A DNA stretch of 49,754 bases. It comes from JAJXSS01 sp964547135 (GTDB lineage Bacteria > Planctomycetota > Phycisphaerae > Phycisphaerales > Phycisphaeraceae). Both the position numbers and the translations under genes were made by a program. Location: positions 1 to 49,754 of the forward strand of contig CAZJMK010000027.1 of assembly GCA_964547135.1 (NCBI GenBank), in the 5' to 3' direction. Positions 35,926-44,117 of the stretch are shown one piece after another; within the stretch, counting starts at the first letter, position 1, and the number at the start of each line of letters is the position of its first letter. Under the pieces are notes generated by a model that was given only the letters and a program-made list of their open reading frames with translations, made no database searches and was not told the origin of the DNA.

Positions 35926-36209
35926 AATGGCATACAGCGCAAGGGGTGCGCGAAAGAGCGCAGGTTTTGCGCGGGGATGTTGCAGCGAATTTCGACAATG
36001 GTTGCATTGAGGATCAATCACAGGCCTTTCCGTGGGGTCATGCTTCAAGTCAATCGCAATATGGAAAAATCCGTGAATCAATACTAATTCAATAACAAGA
36101 CGCGCCCTCACCCTAACCCCCGCCACGGCGAGGTCTTTCGACTCTCCCGGAGGGAGAGGGGACAAAACAGGGCACGGCCTGTTCCAAAGAATCATGCAAT
36201 TGTTCAAAA
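35926..36209. repeat. Intergenic region before flgB with CTCTCCC hairpin repeat
   Basis: Positions 35926-36100 are unique and hold no recognisable gene; enhancer sites for the sigma54 activators would be expected here or inside the regulator gene. Positions 36101-36162 hold the repeat CGCCCTCACCCTAACC, then CGCCACGGCG, then CTCTCCCGGAGGGAGAGG. It could also end transcription of the regulator operon, but no T-run follows. Confidence 0.7.
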
Positions 36210-36226
36210 AGGTACGTCACTTGCTC
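36210..36226 (+). promoter_or_regulatory. Sigma54 (-24/-12) promoter of the flgB operon
   Basis: AGGTACGTCACTTGCTC matches the TGGCACG-N4-TTGCW consensus: GG at 36211-36212, ten bases, GC at 36223-36224. Transcription would begin near 36236, about 40 bp before the flgB ATG. Two sigma54 activators are encoded just upstream. Confidence 0.75.
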
Positions 36227-36276
36227 ATGGTTCCAAGTGGTGAGGGCGAAATCGGCGTAGTCAAGGATGCACGACG

Positions 36277-36711
36277 ATGATTCAGGGATTGACCAACAGT
36301 GGGGCCATGCCGGTGCTGCAACGATTGGTGCAGTTCACCGAGGCTCGCCATCGGGTGCTGACGGACAACATCGCCAACTTGTCAACGCCCTATTTCAAAC
36401 CGCGCGATTTATCACCCGATGAATTTCAATCGGCGCTGCGTGAAGCCATCGACCGTCGGCGGGGCACACCCAACCCGGCGGCAGGCAAGCTCGAACTGCC
36501 CGACACCCGACAGATGCGCTTTCACGAAAAGGGCATGACCGTACGACCCGATTACGCCAACGACCATGTGCTGTTTCATGACCAGAACAACCGTGACCTG
36601 GAACGATTGATGCAAAACCTGGCGGAAAACACCATGGTCAACCGCACCGGTTTGGAACTGTTGCGCAGCGAGGTGGCATCATTGCAGACGGCGATCCGCG
36701 AACGTGTGTAA
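36277..36711 (+). CDS. flgB: Flagellar proximal rod protein FlgB
   Basis: 144 aa, the usual size. The family N-terminus is readable (VLQRLVQFTEARHRVLTDNIANLSTPYFKPRD, split here), with the DNIANLSTP signature, and the C-terminal LERLMQNLAENTMVNRTGLELLRSE helix. FlgB forms part of the rod that connects the MS ring to the hook; it is exported by the flagellar type III machine without a cleaved signal. It is first gene of the main cluster, with a sigma54 promoter before it. Confidence 0.95.
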   Translation: MIQGLTNSGAMPVLQRLVQFTEARHRVLTDNIANLSTPYFKPRDLSPDEFQSALREAIDRRRGTPNPAAGKLELPDTRQMRFHEKGMTVRPDYANDHVLFHDQNNRDLERLMQNLAENTMVNRTGLELLRSEVASLQTAIRERV

Positions 36712-36850
36712 AAAAATGGATAAAGGATCATGGATAATGTCAGAACCAGTCATCGACCTAAGTACATTGCATCCATTATCCATCATCCATTATCCATGGT
36801 GAAGGTGTTTGCGTGCGATTTTACAACCATTGAAGGTTAACAGGTGACCC
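36712..36850. repeat. ATGGATC-type inverted element between flgB and flgC
   Basis: Left arm GGATAAAGGATCATGGATAA (36718-36737), a unique core of about 35 bp, then right arm ATCCATTATCCATCATCCAT (36771-36790). It is the same architecture as at 4090-4192 and 39409-39598. Confidence 0.8.
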
Positions 36851-37255
36851 ATGTTTGGAGCTTTGGATACATCGGCCTCGGCGTTGGTGGCGCAGCGGAC
36901 GCGGATGGAAATCATCAGCGCCAACATCGCCAACCGGGATGCGATTTACGATGCGCAGGGCAACTACAACCCGTTTCGTCGTCGGATTGCGGTGTTTGCC
37001 CCGGGTGACCCGGCCACGGGGAAATCGCAGGGGGTGCATGTGGCACGCATCGAACTGGATCAGGCCCCGTTTCGCAAGGTGTATGACCCCGGGCACCCCA
37101 GCGCGGATGAACAGGGGTACTTGAGTCTGCCCAACATCGACCCGGCGTTTGAAATGATCAACGCGATTGACGCCAAGGCTGCTTACGATGCGAACATCAC
37201 CGCAGCGGAGGCGACCAAGGCGATGTATCAGAGTGCTTTGCGATTACTGGCGTAA
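36851..37255 (+). CDS. flgC: Flagellar proximal rod protein FlgC
   Basis: 134 aa. The N-terminal ALDTSASALVAQRTRMEIISANIAN and the C-terminal GYLSLPNIDPAFEMINAIDAKAAYDANI are typical FlgC sequence. It builds the rod with FlgB, FlgF and FlgG. fliE starts 13 bp after its stop, so the two are certainly co-transcribed. Confidence 0.95.
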   Translation: MFGALDTSASALVAQRTRMEIISANIANRDAIYDAQGNYNPFRRRIAVFAPGDPATGKSQGVHVARIELDQAPFRKVYDPGHPSADEQGYLSLPNIDPAFEMINAIDAKAAYDANITAAEATKAMYQSALRLLA

Positions 37256-37268
37256 TTGAGGTTTGACC

Positions 37269-37583
37269 ATGAGCGACCCACTTGGGCTTATCAACACGAG
37301 CAACATCAGTCGGCCGATGCAGCCGGTGCGCCCGATCGCGCAGGATGCAGGCGATCAGAACGGGCCGAATTTTAAGGATGTGCTGATGAAAAACCTGGAA
37401 CAGGTCAACCAGTTGCAGCAGGAAGCGCAACACGCGGTGGAGGACCTGGCCAGCGGCAAGCGCGATGATGTGGCAAGTGTGATGATGGCCAAGCAGAAGG
37501 CGGACCTGGCGTTTCAAATGCTGCTTCAGGTGCGCAACAAGATGGTGGCTGCGTATGAAGAGGTGAAACAGATGCGGGTTTAA
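37269..37583 (+). CDS. fliE: Flagellar hook-basal body complex protein FliE
   Basis: 104 aa from ATG 37269, with GAGG upstream; a TTG two codons earlier is also open. The family core is NFKDVLMKNLEQVNQLQQEAQ, ASGKRDDVASVMMAKQKADLAFQMLLQVRNKMVAAYEE (split here). FliE joins the rod to the MS ring and is needed for export of later rod parts. Gene order flgB-flgC-fliE-fliF is the common one. Confidence 0.95.
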   Translation: MSDPLGLINTSNISRPMQPVRPIAQDAGDQNGPNFKDVLMKNLEQVNQLQQEAQHAVEDLASGKRDDVASVMMAKQKADLAFQMLLQVRNKMVAAYEEVKQMRV

Positions 37584-37760
37584 ATCATGGGTAATGGATA
37601 ATGGATAAAGGATGATGTAAAGAGAGTTGCTTTTACGTCTTTTTTGAGCATCATCGATTCGGAACCCCGGCGGAGCCGGGCGTTGGAAATGGATTGGCAC
37701 TTGGCCACTTGGCCACTTGGCCACTCGACCACTTTGGTTTAACGGGCATGGAGGCCGACG
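37584..37760. repeat. Repeats between fliE and fliF
   Basis: GGGTAATGGATAATGGATAA (about 37591-37610) resembles the left arm of the ATGGATC element, and GCATCATCGATTCGG is a degraded right arm (37647-37661). Then follow 8-bp CCACTTGG units (37702-37734). Confidence 0.75.
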
Positions 37761-39407
37761 ATGCAGTTTTTGAATCGATCATGGGCGCAGGTGCGCAGCT
37801 TCATGAGCCGGCTGAGCATTGCTGAGCGCTGGCTGATGGTGGCGTTATTGGTGCTGGGGGTGTTGGCGGTGTACATCGTGCTGACGATGGTGGGCAAGCC
37901 GGAGATGACGGCCATCAATCAGTTTGCCGGGGATCGGCAAGGAGAAGTGCTCACCCGGCTGCAACAGTCGGGCATCAAGGCGGAAAATCGCAACGGCATG
38001 ATTTTCGTGCCCGTCGGTCAGCAGATCGATGCGCTGGTCATTTTGCAGCGGTCGGATTTGATGAACGCCAACACTTCCGCGGCGTTCGACGACCTGATCA
38101 CCAAGCAAAACCCGTGGATGACGGATCGTCAGAATCAACAGGCGTTTTTGGTTGCCAAGCAGAAGGTATTGGGCATGGTGCTGGGGAAGATGGCCGGGGT
38201 GCGTAATGCGGAGGTGATTTTGTCGGTGCCGGAGGACAAGGGTTTTGGGCGGACGAGCATCAGGCCCAGTGCTGCGGTGAACGTGACGATGCAGGCGGGC
38301 AAGCGGATTGACAAGCCGATGGTCGAGGCGATTGCGGGGCTGGTGGCGGGGGCGGTGGCGGGGATGAAGGCGCAGGAAGTGACGGTGGTCGATGCCCTGG
38401 CTGGTCGGCAGTACACGGTCAAGAGCGGCATGGACCAGTGGCCCAGCGAGACCATGGAACTGGTGCAGCAACTGGAAGATTACAAACGGCATCAGATTCA
38501 GGAAGTGCTTGGTTACATACCGGGCGTGATCGTGGCGGTGAATGTGCTGACCGACCCGACACGCAGCAAACAGATTGAACAGGTTGAATTCGAAAAGACC
38601 GAACCGTTGCGACGGGAGCGGACCCGTGAAACCCAGCGGACGGACAGTCGGCAGGAAGGGGCGCCGGGAGCGCGCTCGAACAATGGGTTGGATATTGAAG
38701 CCAGCGGTGCAGACAAGGGTTCGCATGAAAGCACGAATGAAGCGGAAAGTGAATTTGGACCCAAGCAGCCGGTGCGGAAGGTCAGTGCGGTGGAGGTGGG
38801 GCATACGGTGCAGCAGGTGAACGTGACGGTGAACGTGCCGCGCAGTTATTTTGTGGCGCTGTTCAAGCAGGGAAAGACGGATGCGTCGGAACCGGACGAT
38901 GCGGCGCTGCTGCCGTTTGCGCAGGATCACCTGGCGCGGATCGAATCACAGGTGCAGCCGTTGATCACCGGCCCGACGCCGGGGGTGGTCAAGGCGCACC
39001 TGATACCGGATCGTGCGGCACTGGTGGCGGCATCGCTGGCCCCGGGGACAGGCAGCGGGATTGAAGGCGGCGTGGGGGCGATATTGGCTTCGGATTGGGC
39101 GAAGCCGGCGGGTTTGGCGCTGATGGCGGCAGCGTGTCTGGCGATCATGCTGGGCATGGTGCGCAAGGCGACGCAGGCTCCGCCGTTGCCCACTGCGGAG
39201 GAATTGGCGGGGTTGCCGCCGACGTTGCCCAATGACGATGAACTGGTGGGTGAGGCGGATGAATCGGTGCCGACGATGCCCGGAAGGGAAGTGGATGAAA
39301 ACGAAATGCACCACCGCAAGATCGCGGAGCAGATTGCGGAGATGATCAAGAGCAACCCGACGGAATCGGCGCAACTGGTGCGCAAGTGGGTGAGGACGGA
39401 TGAGTGA
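37761..39407 (+). CDS. fliF: Flagellar MS-ring protein FliF
   Basis: 548 aa. Membrane helices are at about residues 21-43 and 447-467, with a periplasmic ring-building region between them containing the YscJ-like domain (VILQRSDLMNANTSAAFDDL, GKMAGVRNAEVILSVPED). The C-terminal cytoplasmic tail (IAEQIAEMIKSNPTESAQLVRKW) is the FliG-binding peptide. GGAGG stands upstream of the ATG. FliF forms the base on which the C-ring and export gate assemble. Confidence 0.95.
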   Translation: MQFLNRSWAQVRSFMSRLSIAERWLMVALLVLGVLAVYIVLTMVGKPEMTAINQFAGDRQGEVLTRLQQSGIKAENRNGMIFVPVGQQIDALVILQRSDLMNANTSAAFDDLITKQNPWMTDRQNQQAFLVAKQKVLGMVLGKMAGVRNAEVILSVPEDKGFGRTSIRPSAAVNVTMQAGKRIDKPMVEAIAGLVAGAVAGMKAQEVTVVDALAGRQYTVKSGMDQWPSETMELVQQLEDYKRHQIQEVLGYIPGVIVAVNVLTDPTRSKQIEQVEFEKTEPLRRERTRETQRTDSRQEGAPGARSNNGLDIEASGADKGSHESTNEAESEFGPKQPVRKVSAVEVGHTVQQVNVTVNVPRSYFVALFKQGKTDASEPDDAALLPFAQDHLARIESQVQPLITGPTPGVVKAHLIPDRAALVAASLAPGTGSGIEGGVGAILASDWAKPAGLALMAAACLAIMLGMVRKATQAPPLPTAEELAGLPPTLPNDDELVGEADESVPTMPGREVDENEMHHRKIAEQIAEMIKSNPTESAQLVRKWVRTDE

Positions 39408-39624
39408 TGGATGAAGGATAATGGATCATGGATCATGGATCATGGATCATGGATCATGGATAATGGATCATGGATCATGGATCATGGATCATGGATCATG
39501 GATCATGGATAATGGATAATGGATAATGGATAATGTAAAAGCCCTTAAGTGAAGGTCTTTTCTGAACATTATCCTTTATCCATCATCCATCATCCATCGT
39601 GGTCAGAAGCGGATCGATTTGTGA
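39408..39624. repeat. 7-bp tandem array (ATGGATC) between fliF and fliG
   Basis: About 16 consecutive 7-mers, ATGGATC or ATGGATA (39421-39534), then a core of about 30 bp, then the complementary arm ATCCTTTATCCATCATCCAT (39570-39589). It begins just after the fliF stop and is the largest 7-mer array in the window. Being 7 bp, changes in copy number would shift any reading frame, which fits its place outside genes. Confidence 0.9.
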
Positions 39625-40668
39625 TTGAAGCGAGCTAACGCAGGGAGATCAGCCATCGACACCACCAAGGAACTCACCGGCTTGCGCAAGGCGGCGATCC
39701 TGTTTTTGTCGATCGATCAGGAGTCGGCGTCGCTGATTTTGAAGCAGATGGAACCGCGGGCGGTGGAGGAAGTGACGCGCGAATTGGCGGCGCTGGGGGA
39801 GGTTCCGCCTTCGCTGCGCAACAAGATCATTCAGGAGTTTTATGACCTGGCGCTGGCGCAGAACTGGGCCAGTGAAGGCGGACTGGAACATGCACGGGTG
39901 CTGTTGCAAAACAGCCTGGACCCCAAGGAGGCGGATCGGATTTTGCAGGCCATTCGACAACAGGTGCGCAAGACGCCGTTCGCCTTTTTGCAGAAGGCTG
40001 AGACGCAGAACCTGCTGACGTTCATTCAGGATGAACACCCGCAGACGATCGCGCTGATCGTCAGTCACCTGCAATTCAACAAGGCATCGGAAATACTCAA
40101 CGGGTTGCCCGCCCCCAAACAGATCGAGGTGGTAAAGCGCGTCGCCAACATGGAACAGACCAACCCGGAGGTGATTTCGGAAGTGGAGCGCGGGTTGGAA
40201 AATCGGCTGTCGTCGATGCTGAGCCAGAACTTTGAAAAAATCGGCGGGGTGGACACGGTGGCGGAAATACTCAACCTGGTCGATCGCACGACGGAAAAAT
40301 CGATCATGGAAGGGTTGGAAGCCGAGGACCCGGATTTGGTGGAACAGATTCGCCGACTGATGTTCGTGTTCGAGGATATCAAGCTGGTCGATGACAAGGG
40401 CATTCAATCAATGCTCAAGGAAATCGACAACGATGAACTGGCCCTGGCGCTCAAAACCGCCAGCGAGGAACTCAAACAGAAGATATTCAAGAACATGTCG
40501 GAACGGGCAGCCCAGCTCATCAAGGAAGACATGGAGTTCATGGGGCCGGTGCGGTTGTCGGATGTGGAAGCGGCACAACAGCGAATTGTGGATGTGGTGC
40601 GACGATTGGAAGAAGCGGGCGAAATCATCATCGCCGGCCGGGGCGGACAGAACGATTTGGTGGTGTAG
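39625..40668 (+). CDS. fliG: Flagellar motor switch protein FliG
   Basis: FliG links the MS ring to the C-ring and carries the torque-generating charged C-terminal helix. Family sequence begins at LTGLRKAAILFLS and includes the EHPQT motif (DEHPQTIALIVSHL) and the C-terminal domain (FMGPVRLSDVEAAQQRIVDVV). No ATG lies in frame near the start. The frame opens at TTG 39625 (347 aa), but the best Shine-Dalgarno, AGGGAG, lies seven bases before an in-frame ATC at 39655, which would give 337 aa. Which is used cannot be decided from sequence. Confidence 0.94.
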   Translation: MKRANAGRSAIDTTKELTGLRKAAILFLSIDQESASLILKQMEPRAVEEVTRELAALGEVPPSLRNKIIQEFYDLALAQNWASEGGLEHARVLLQNSLDPKEADRILQAIRQQVRKTPFAFLQKAETQNLLTFIQDEHPQTIALIVSHLQFNKASEILNGLPAPKQIEVVKRVANMEQTNPEVISEVERGLENRLSSMLSQNFEKIGGVDTVAEILNLVDRTTEKSIMEGLEAEDPDLVEQIRRLMFVFEDIKLVDDKGIQSMLKEIDNDELALALKTASEELKQKIFKNMSERAAQLIKEDMEFMGPVRLSDVEAAQQRIVDVVRRLEEAGEIIIAGRGGQNDLVV

Positions 40669-41063
40669 GGGAAAATTTCGAATTTCGAATTTCGGAATTG
40701 AAGAAATCAAGCCAAGGACGAGTCTCGCCGCAGGCGGACGAGGACTTGGGTATTTGAAGGAAGTGGCCAAGTGGCCGAGTGGCCGAGTGGTCGAGTGGCC
40801 GAGTGGTCAAGTGAAAGACACGCCCTCACCCTAACCCTCTCCCGTAGGGAGAGGGGACGGAGTGGTGGCCAAGTGGTCAAGTGACGGAATGGTATTCGGT
40901 CGTTAGTGCCGCGATTGATCGCGCCTGATCAGATGTAGTTGATCGGTTGGTCGGTGAGTCGGTTCATCGGGAAGAGCCAAGGCAGTTCTGACCGAGTCAC
41001 CGATCAACCGACTCACCGATTAACCAGTGAGCCAATCAACCAATTAACCAATCAACGAACCCG
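40669..41063. repeat. Repeat mosaic between fliG and fliH
   Basis: In order: GAATTTCGAATTTCGGAATT; a hairpin element at 40708-40754 (outer CCAAG/CTTGG, inner CGCC/GGCG); seven or so AGTGGCCG/AGTGGTCG 8-mers (40762-40812); a CTCTCCCGTAGGGAGAGG repeat (40820-40858); more 8-mers; a GCGATTGATCGC palindrome element (40902-40925); and TTGATCGGTTGGTCGGTGAG units with their complement at 40997-41056. It lies inside the flagellar operon. Confidence 0.8.
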
Positions 41064-41762
41064 ATGCCGATCATCAAAGCCTCCAACTCGTCGCCGCTGA
41101 TCAAGGACGCCATCGTGCTGGACATGGGCGACTTGGCGCGCCAAGCCCGGCGGATGAAGGAATCAGCACAAGCACAGGCGACGGCGATTGTCGAACAGGC
41201 AAAGGCACAAGCACAGACACTGGTGAGTCAGGGGCATGAACAGGGATTTGCCAAGGGGCAGGCTGAGGGGTTTGCCAAAGGGTTGGAAGAGGGTCGGGCT
41301 GCGGGACGAAGCGAGTCATTGGCGCAAGCACAGAACGATCTGAAAAAGTTGCAGGAAAGCATCGGGGCAGCCATGGCACAGGTGGAAGCCAATCAGCAGC
41401 GATTGATGCTGGATGCACAACAGGCGGTGTTGGAATTGGCTTTGAAAATGGGGGAAAAATTGGTGCATCGGATTGTGGAGGTGGACCCGCAGGTGGCGGT
41501 CGATGCGCTGGCGGATGCGCTGGCGCACGTGCTTGGGCCGATGGAGGTGACGGTGCGGATATGCCCGGAGGATCGGACGGTGTTGGAGGAGGCGATGCCT
41601 GAACTCAAGGCTCAGTTTGCGTCGTTCAAGCAGGTGCATTTGGTGGACGATGCAGCGGTAGATCGGGGCGGGTGTGTGCTGACTTACGGACAGGGTCGAT
41701 TGGATGCGACGGTGGAGACGAAATTACGGCGGGTGGTGGAGTTGATATTGCCAAAAGGTTAG
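41064..41762 (+). CDS. fliH: Flagellar assembly protein FliH
   Basis: 232 aa. The central FAKGQAEGFAKGLEEGRAAG is the GxxxG-type helix of FliH, after an Ala/Gln-rich coiled coil. The C-terminal half (LELALKMGEKLVHRIVEVD ... VRICPEDRTVLEE) matches the FliH/YscL domain. FliH holds the FliI ATPase in check and docks it on the export gate. Its place between fliG and fliI supports the call. Confidence 0.92.
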   Translation: MPIIKASNSSPLIKDAIVLDMGDLARQARRMKESAQAQATAIVEQAKAQAQTLVSQGHEQGFAKGQAEGFAKGLEEGRAAGRSESLAQAQNDLKKLQESIGAAMAQVEANQQRLMLDAQQAVLELALKMGEKLVHRIVEVDPQVAVDALADALAHVLGPMEVTVRICPEDRTVLEEAMPELKAQFASFKQVHLVDDAAVDRGGCVLTYGQGRLDATVETKLRRVVELILPKG

Positions 41763-42002
41763 AGGGATGAAGTGGCCGAGTGGTCAAGTGGCCAAGTGGC
41801 CGAGTGACGGAACCGTATTCGACAGTTAGCGCCGCGATGGATCGCGTCTGGAAGGAATGGTAACCGGTTGATTGGTTAACTGGTTCAACAGATGAAGAAT
41901 GTGGTCGAGTGAAATACACGCCATCACCCCACCCCCGCCACGGCGAGGTCTTCGACTCTCGGGGGGGAGAGGGGGCGGAAAAGTGGTCCAGAAAATGAAA
42001 CC
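41763..42002. repeat. Repeat mosaic between fliH and fliI
   Basis: AGTGGCCG/AGTGGTCA units (41771-41805), a GCGATGGATCGC palindrome element (41825-41848), a TTGATTGGTTAACTGGTTCA segment, and a CTCACC/CGCCACGGCG/CTCGGGGGGGAGAGGG repeat (41918-41976). Confidence 0.8.
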
Positions 42003-43400
42003 ATGACCATGCTGGCGGAACAGATTGAGGCGATCAGTAGCGCGGCGCCGCTGGAGGCGTCGGGGCGAATCACTGAGGTGCGGGGGCTGTCGTTGCGCGT
42101 GGCGGACTTGCCGGTGCCGGTGGGGGCGATGGTGCGCATCGTTTGCGGGCGGGGTCAGGGGCAGACGTTGGAGGGGGAAGTGGTGGGCTTTGATCACGAT
42201 CAGGCGATTGTGATGGCCTTGGGTGCGGTGACGGGGATTCGCGCGGGGGATTTGGTGATTGCGGGGCAGCATACGCGGATGGTGCGGGTGGGGTTTTCGC
42301 TGCTGGGGCGGGTGCTCAATGGATTGGGCGAGCCGATGGACGGCAAGGGGCCGATGGCGGATACGTGTTTGCGGCCGCTGGCACCCAAGTCGCTCGACCC
42401 GTTGAAGCGACCGCTGATCAGGCAGCCGTTGGCGACGGGGGTGCGGGCGATTGACACGTTGTTGTCGGTGGGGAGAGGGCAGCGGCTGGGGCTGTTTGCC
42501 GGGCCGGGGATCGGCAAGAGCACGCTGCTTTCGATGATGGCCAAGCACACGGCTGCGGATGTGAGTGTGATCACGCTGGTAGGGGAGCGTGGTCGTGAAG
42601 TGCGTGATTTTATTGACAATCATTTGGGGGAAGAGGGATTGAAGCGAAGTGTGGTGGTGTGTGCGACGGGGGATGAGCCGGCGTTATTGCGCATCAGGGC
42701 GGCGATGGTAGGGTCGGCGGTGGCGGAGTTTTTTCGGGATCAGGGATTGGATGTACTGCTGATCATGGATTCGGTGACCAGGTTTTGTCAGGCGCAGAGG
42801 CAGGTGGGTTTGGCGGCGGGGGAGCCGCCGGCGACCAAGGGTTATCCGCCGAGCGTGTTTGCGATGCTGCCGGTGTTGTTGGAAAGATCGGGAAGGACGG
42901 AGCGGGGATCGATCACGGGTTTTTACTCGGTGTTGGTGGAAGGCGACGACATGACCGAGCCGATTGCGGACGCGGCGCGGGGCATTTTGGATGGGCATGT
43001 GGTGTTGTCGAGAAGGATAGCAAACCGGGGTCATTGGCCGGCGATCGATGTGCTGGAGTCGATCAGCCGATGTGGGGACGATGTGACGGACAAGCAGCAG
43101 CAGGGTGCCAAGCGTGAGGTGTTGAAATTGGTGGGCGCGTACCGGGAGGTGGAGGATTTGTTGAATATCGGGGCGTACGCAGCGGGGAGCAACCCGGATT
43201 TTGATTTGGCAATTGCGTGCAAGCCTTCGATTGATCAACTGCTGCAACAGGGAAGACATGAAATTGCGGGGCGGGCGGATTTTGAATTGCATAAAAAAAT
43301 GTTGGTGGCCTTGGCGCAGCAGATTGGCGGGGCGAGGCAGCAGTTGGCGAAGATGCAGCAGCGGCCGGGGCAGGCGGTGGTGCAGGGGCCCAGGCGGTGA
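42003..43400 (+). CDS. fliI: Flagellum-specific ATPase FliI
   Basis: 465 aa, F1-beta-like export ATPase. Walker A GPGIGKST is followed by TLVGERGREVRDFID; Walker B-region LLIMDSVTRFCQAQRQ, then LAAGEPPATKGYPPSVF and GSITGFYSVLVEGDD are family signatures. It unfolds and feeds export substrates together with FliH and FliJ. The local G+C and GGG content is high, but codon use matches the neighbouring genes. Confidence 0.96.
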   Translation: MTMLAEQIEAISSAAPLEASGRITEVRGLSLRVADLPVPVGAMVRIVCGRGQGQTLEGEVVGFDHDQAIVMALGAVTGIRAGDLVIAGQHTRMVRVGFSLLGRVLNGLGEPMDGKGPMADTCLRPLAPKSLDPLKRPLIRQPLATGVRAIDTLLSVGRGQRLGLFAGPGIGKSTLLSMMAKHTAADVSVITLVGERGREVRDFIDNHLGEEGLKRSVVVCATGDEPALLRIRAAMVGSAVAEFFRDQGLDVLLIMDSVTRFCQAQRQVGLAAGEPPATKGYPPSVFAMLPVLLERSGRTERGSITGFYSVLVEGDDMTEPIADAARGILDGHVVLSRRIANRGHWPAIDVLESISRCGDDVTDKQQQGAKREVLKLVGAYREVEDLLNIGAYAAGSNPDFDLAIACKPSIDQLLQQGRHEIAGRADFELHKKMLVALAQQIGGARQQLAKMQQRPGQAVVQGPRR

Positions 43401-43643
43401 GGCGATGAAGTGGCCGAGTGGTCAAGTGGTCGAGTGGTCGAGTGACGGAACCGTATTCGACAGTTAGCGCCGCGATTTATCGCGTCTGGATGGAATGGTA
43501 ACCGGCTGATTGGTTCATGGGTAAGTCGGTTAACGAGGTGTTGGATGAAGCATGATTGAAAATACCCGGGGCCTCGTCGTTCGCCCCCGGAGGGCAAACG
43601 ACTCGTACCCGGCTTGGTGAACAGCAACGGTTGAGCGTGAACG
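43401..43643. repeat. Repeat mosaic between fliI and fliJ
   Basis: AGTGGCCG units (43409-43442), a GCGATTTATCGC palindrome element (43463-43486), a TGATTGGTTCATGGGTAAGT segment, and a hairpin element at 43561-43617 with outer arms CCGGG/CCCGG and an 11-bp inner stem GTCGTTCGCCC/GGGCAAACGAC (one mismatch). Confidence 0.8.
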
Positions 43644-44111
43644 ATGGCGAAGTTTGTATTCAAATTTCAAAGTGTGCTGCGGCATCGGGAACGGGTGGAG
43701 GATGAGCGTCAGCGCGAGCTGGCGCAACACCTGCGCATGCGGATGATATTGATGAGCCAATTGCAGAACATGCAGCAGGACATACGGACATCAAAGCAAA
43801 ACCTGGCGGGCAGTTTGGTGGGCCGGGTGGATTTGGATCAGGTGGGACAGTTTGCCCGATTTGCAGGCCAGAGCACGCAACGGGCGCAGCAACTGGTGAG
43901 CAAACTGGCGGTGGTGGAAAAGCAGGTGGAACAGGCGCGGATGCAGTTGCTGGCTGCCACGGCTCAGCGCAAGGCGATGGAGTTGTTGCGCGATCGACAT
44001 TACGAGCAATGGCGGAGCACGCTGGATCGAAGGGAAATTGCCCAGTTGGATGAACTGGCGACGCAGGCTCATGCCAGAGAAACGATGCTGAGTCAGGCTG
44101 GCCCGAGGTAA
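43644..44111 (+). CDS. fliJ: Flagellar export protein FliJ
   Basis: 155 aa, a long antiparallel coiled coil. The N-terminal FKFQSVLRHRERVEDERQRELAQ and C-terminal QRKAMELLRDRHYEQWRSTLDRREIAQLDE are typical of FliJ. FliJ is the stalk-like partner of the FliI ring. The next gene starts 6 bp after its stop. Confidence 0.92.
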   Translation: MAKFVFKFQSVLRHRERVEDERQRELAQHLRMRMILMSQLQNMQQDIRTSKQNLAGSLVGRVDLDQVGQFARFAGQSTQRAQQLVSKLAVVEKQVEQARMQLLAATAQRKAMELLRDRHYEQWRSTLDRREIAQLDELATQAHARETMLSQAGPR

Positions 44112-44117
44112 CGCAAC

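Noticed and set aside
37700..37735. TGGCACTTGGCCACTTGGCC as a sigma54 promoter for fliF
   Set aside because: GG is not followed by GC at ten bases; it is part of the 8-bp CCACTTGG repeat family.
37845..38930. 361-codon minus-strand frame across fliF
   Set aside because: Arg/His/Leu-rich antisense product with no recognisable fold; fliF is certain.
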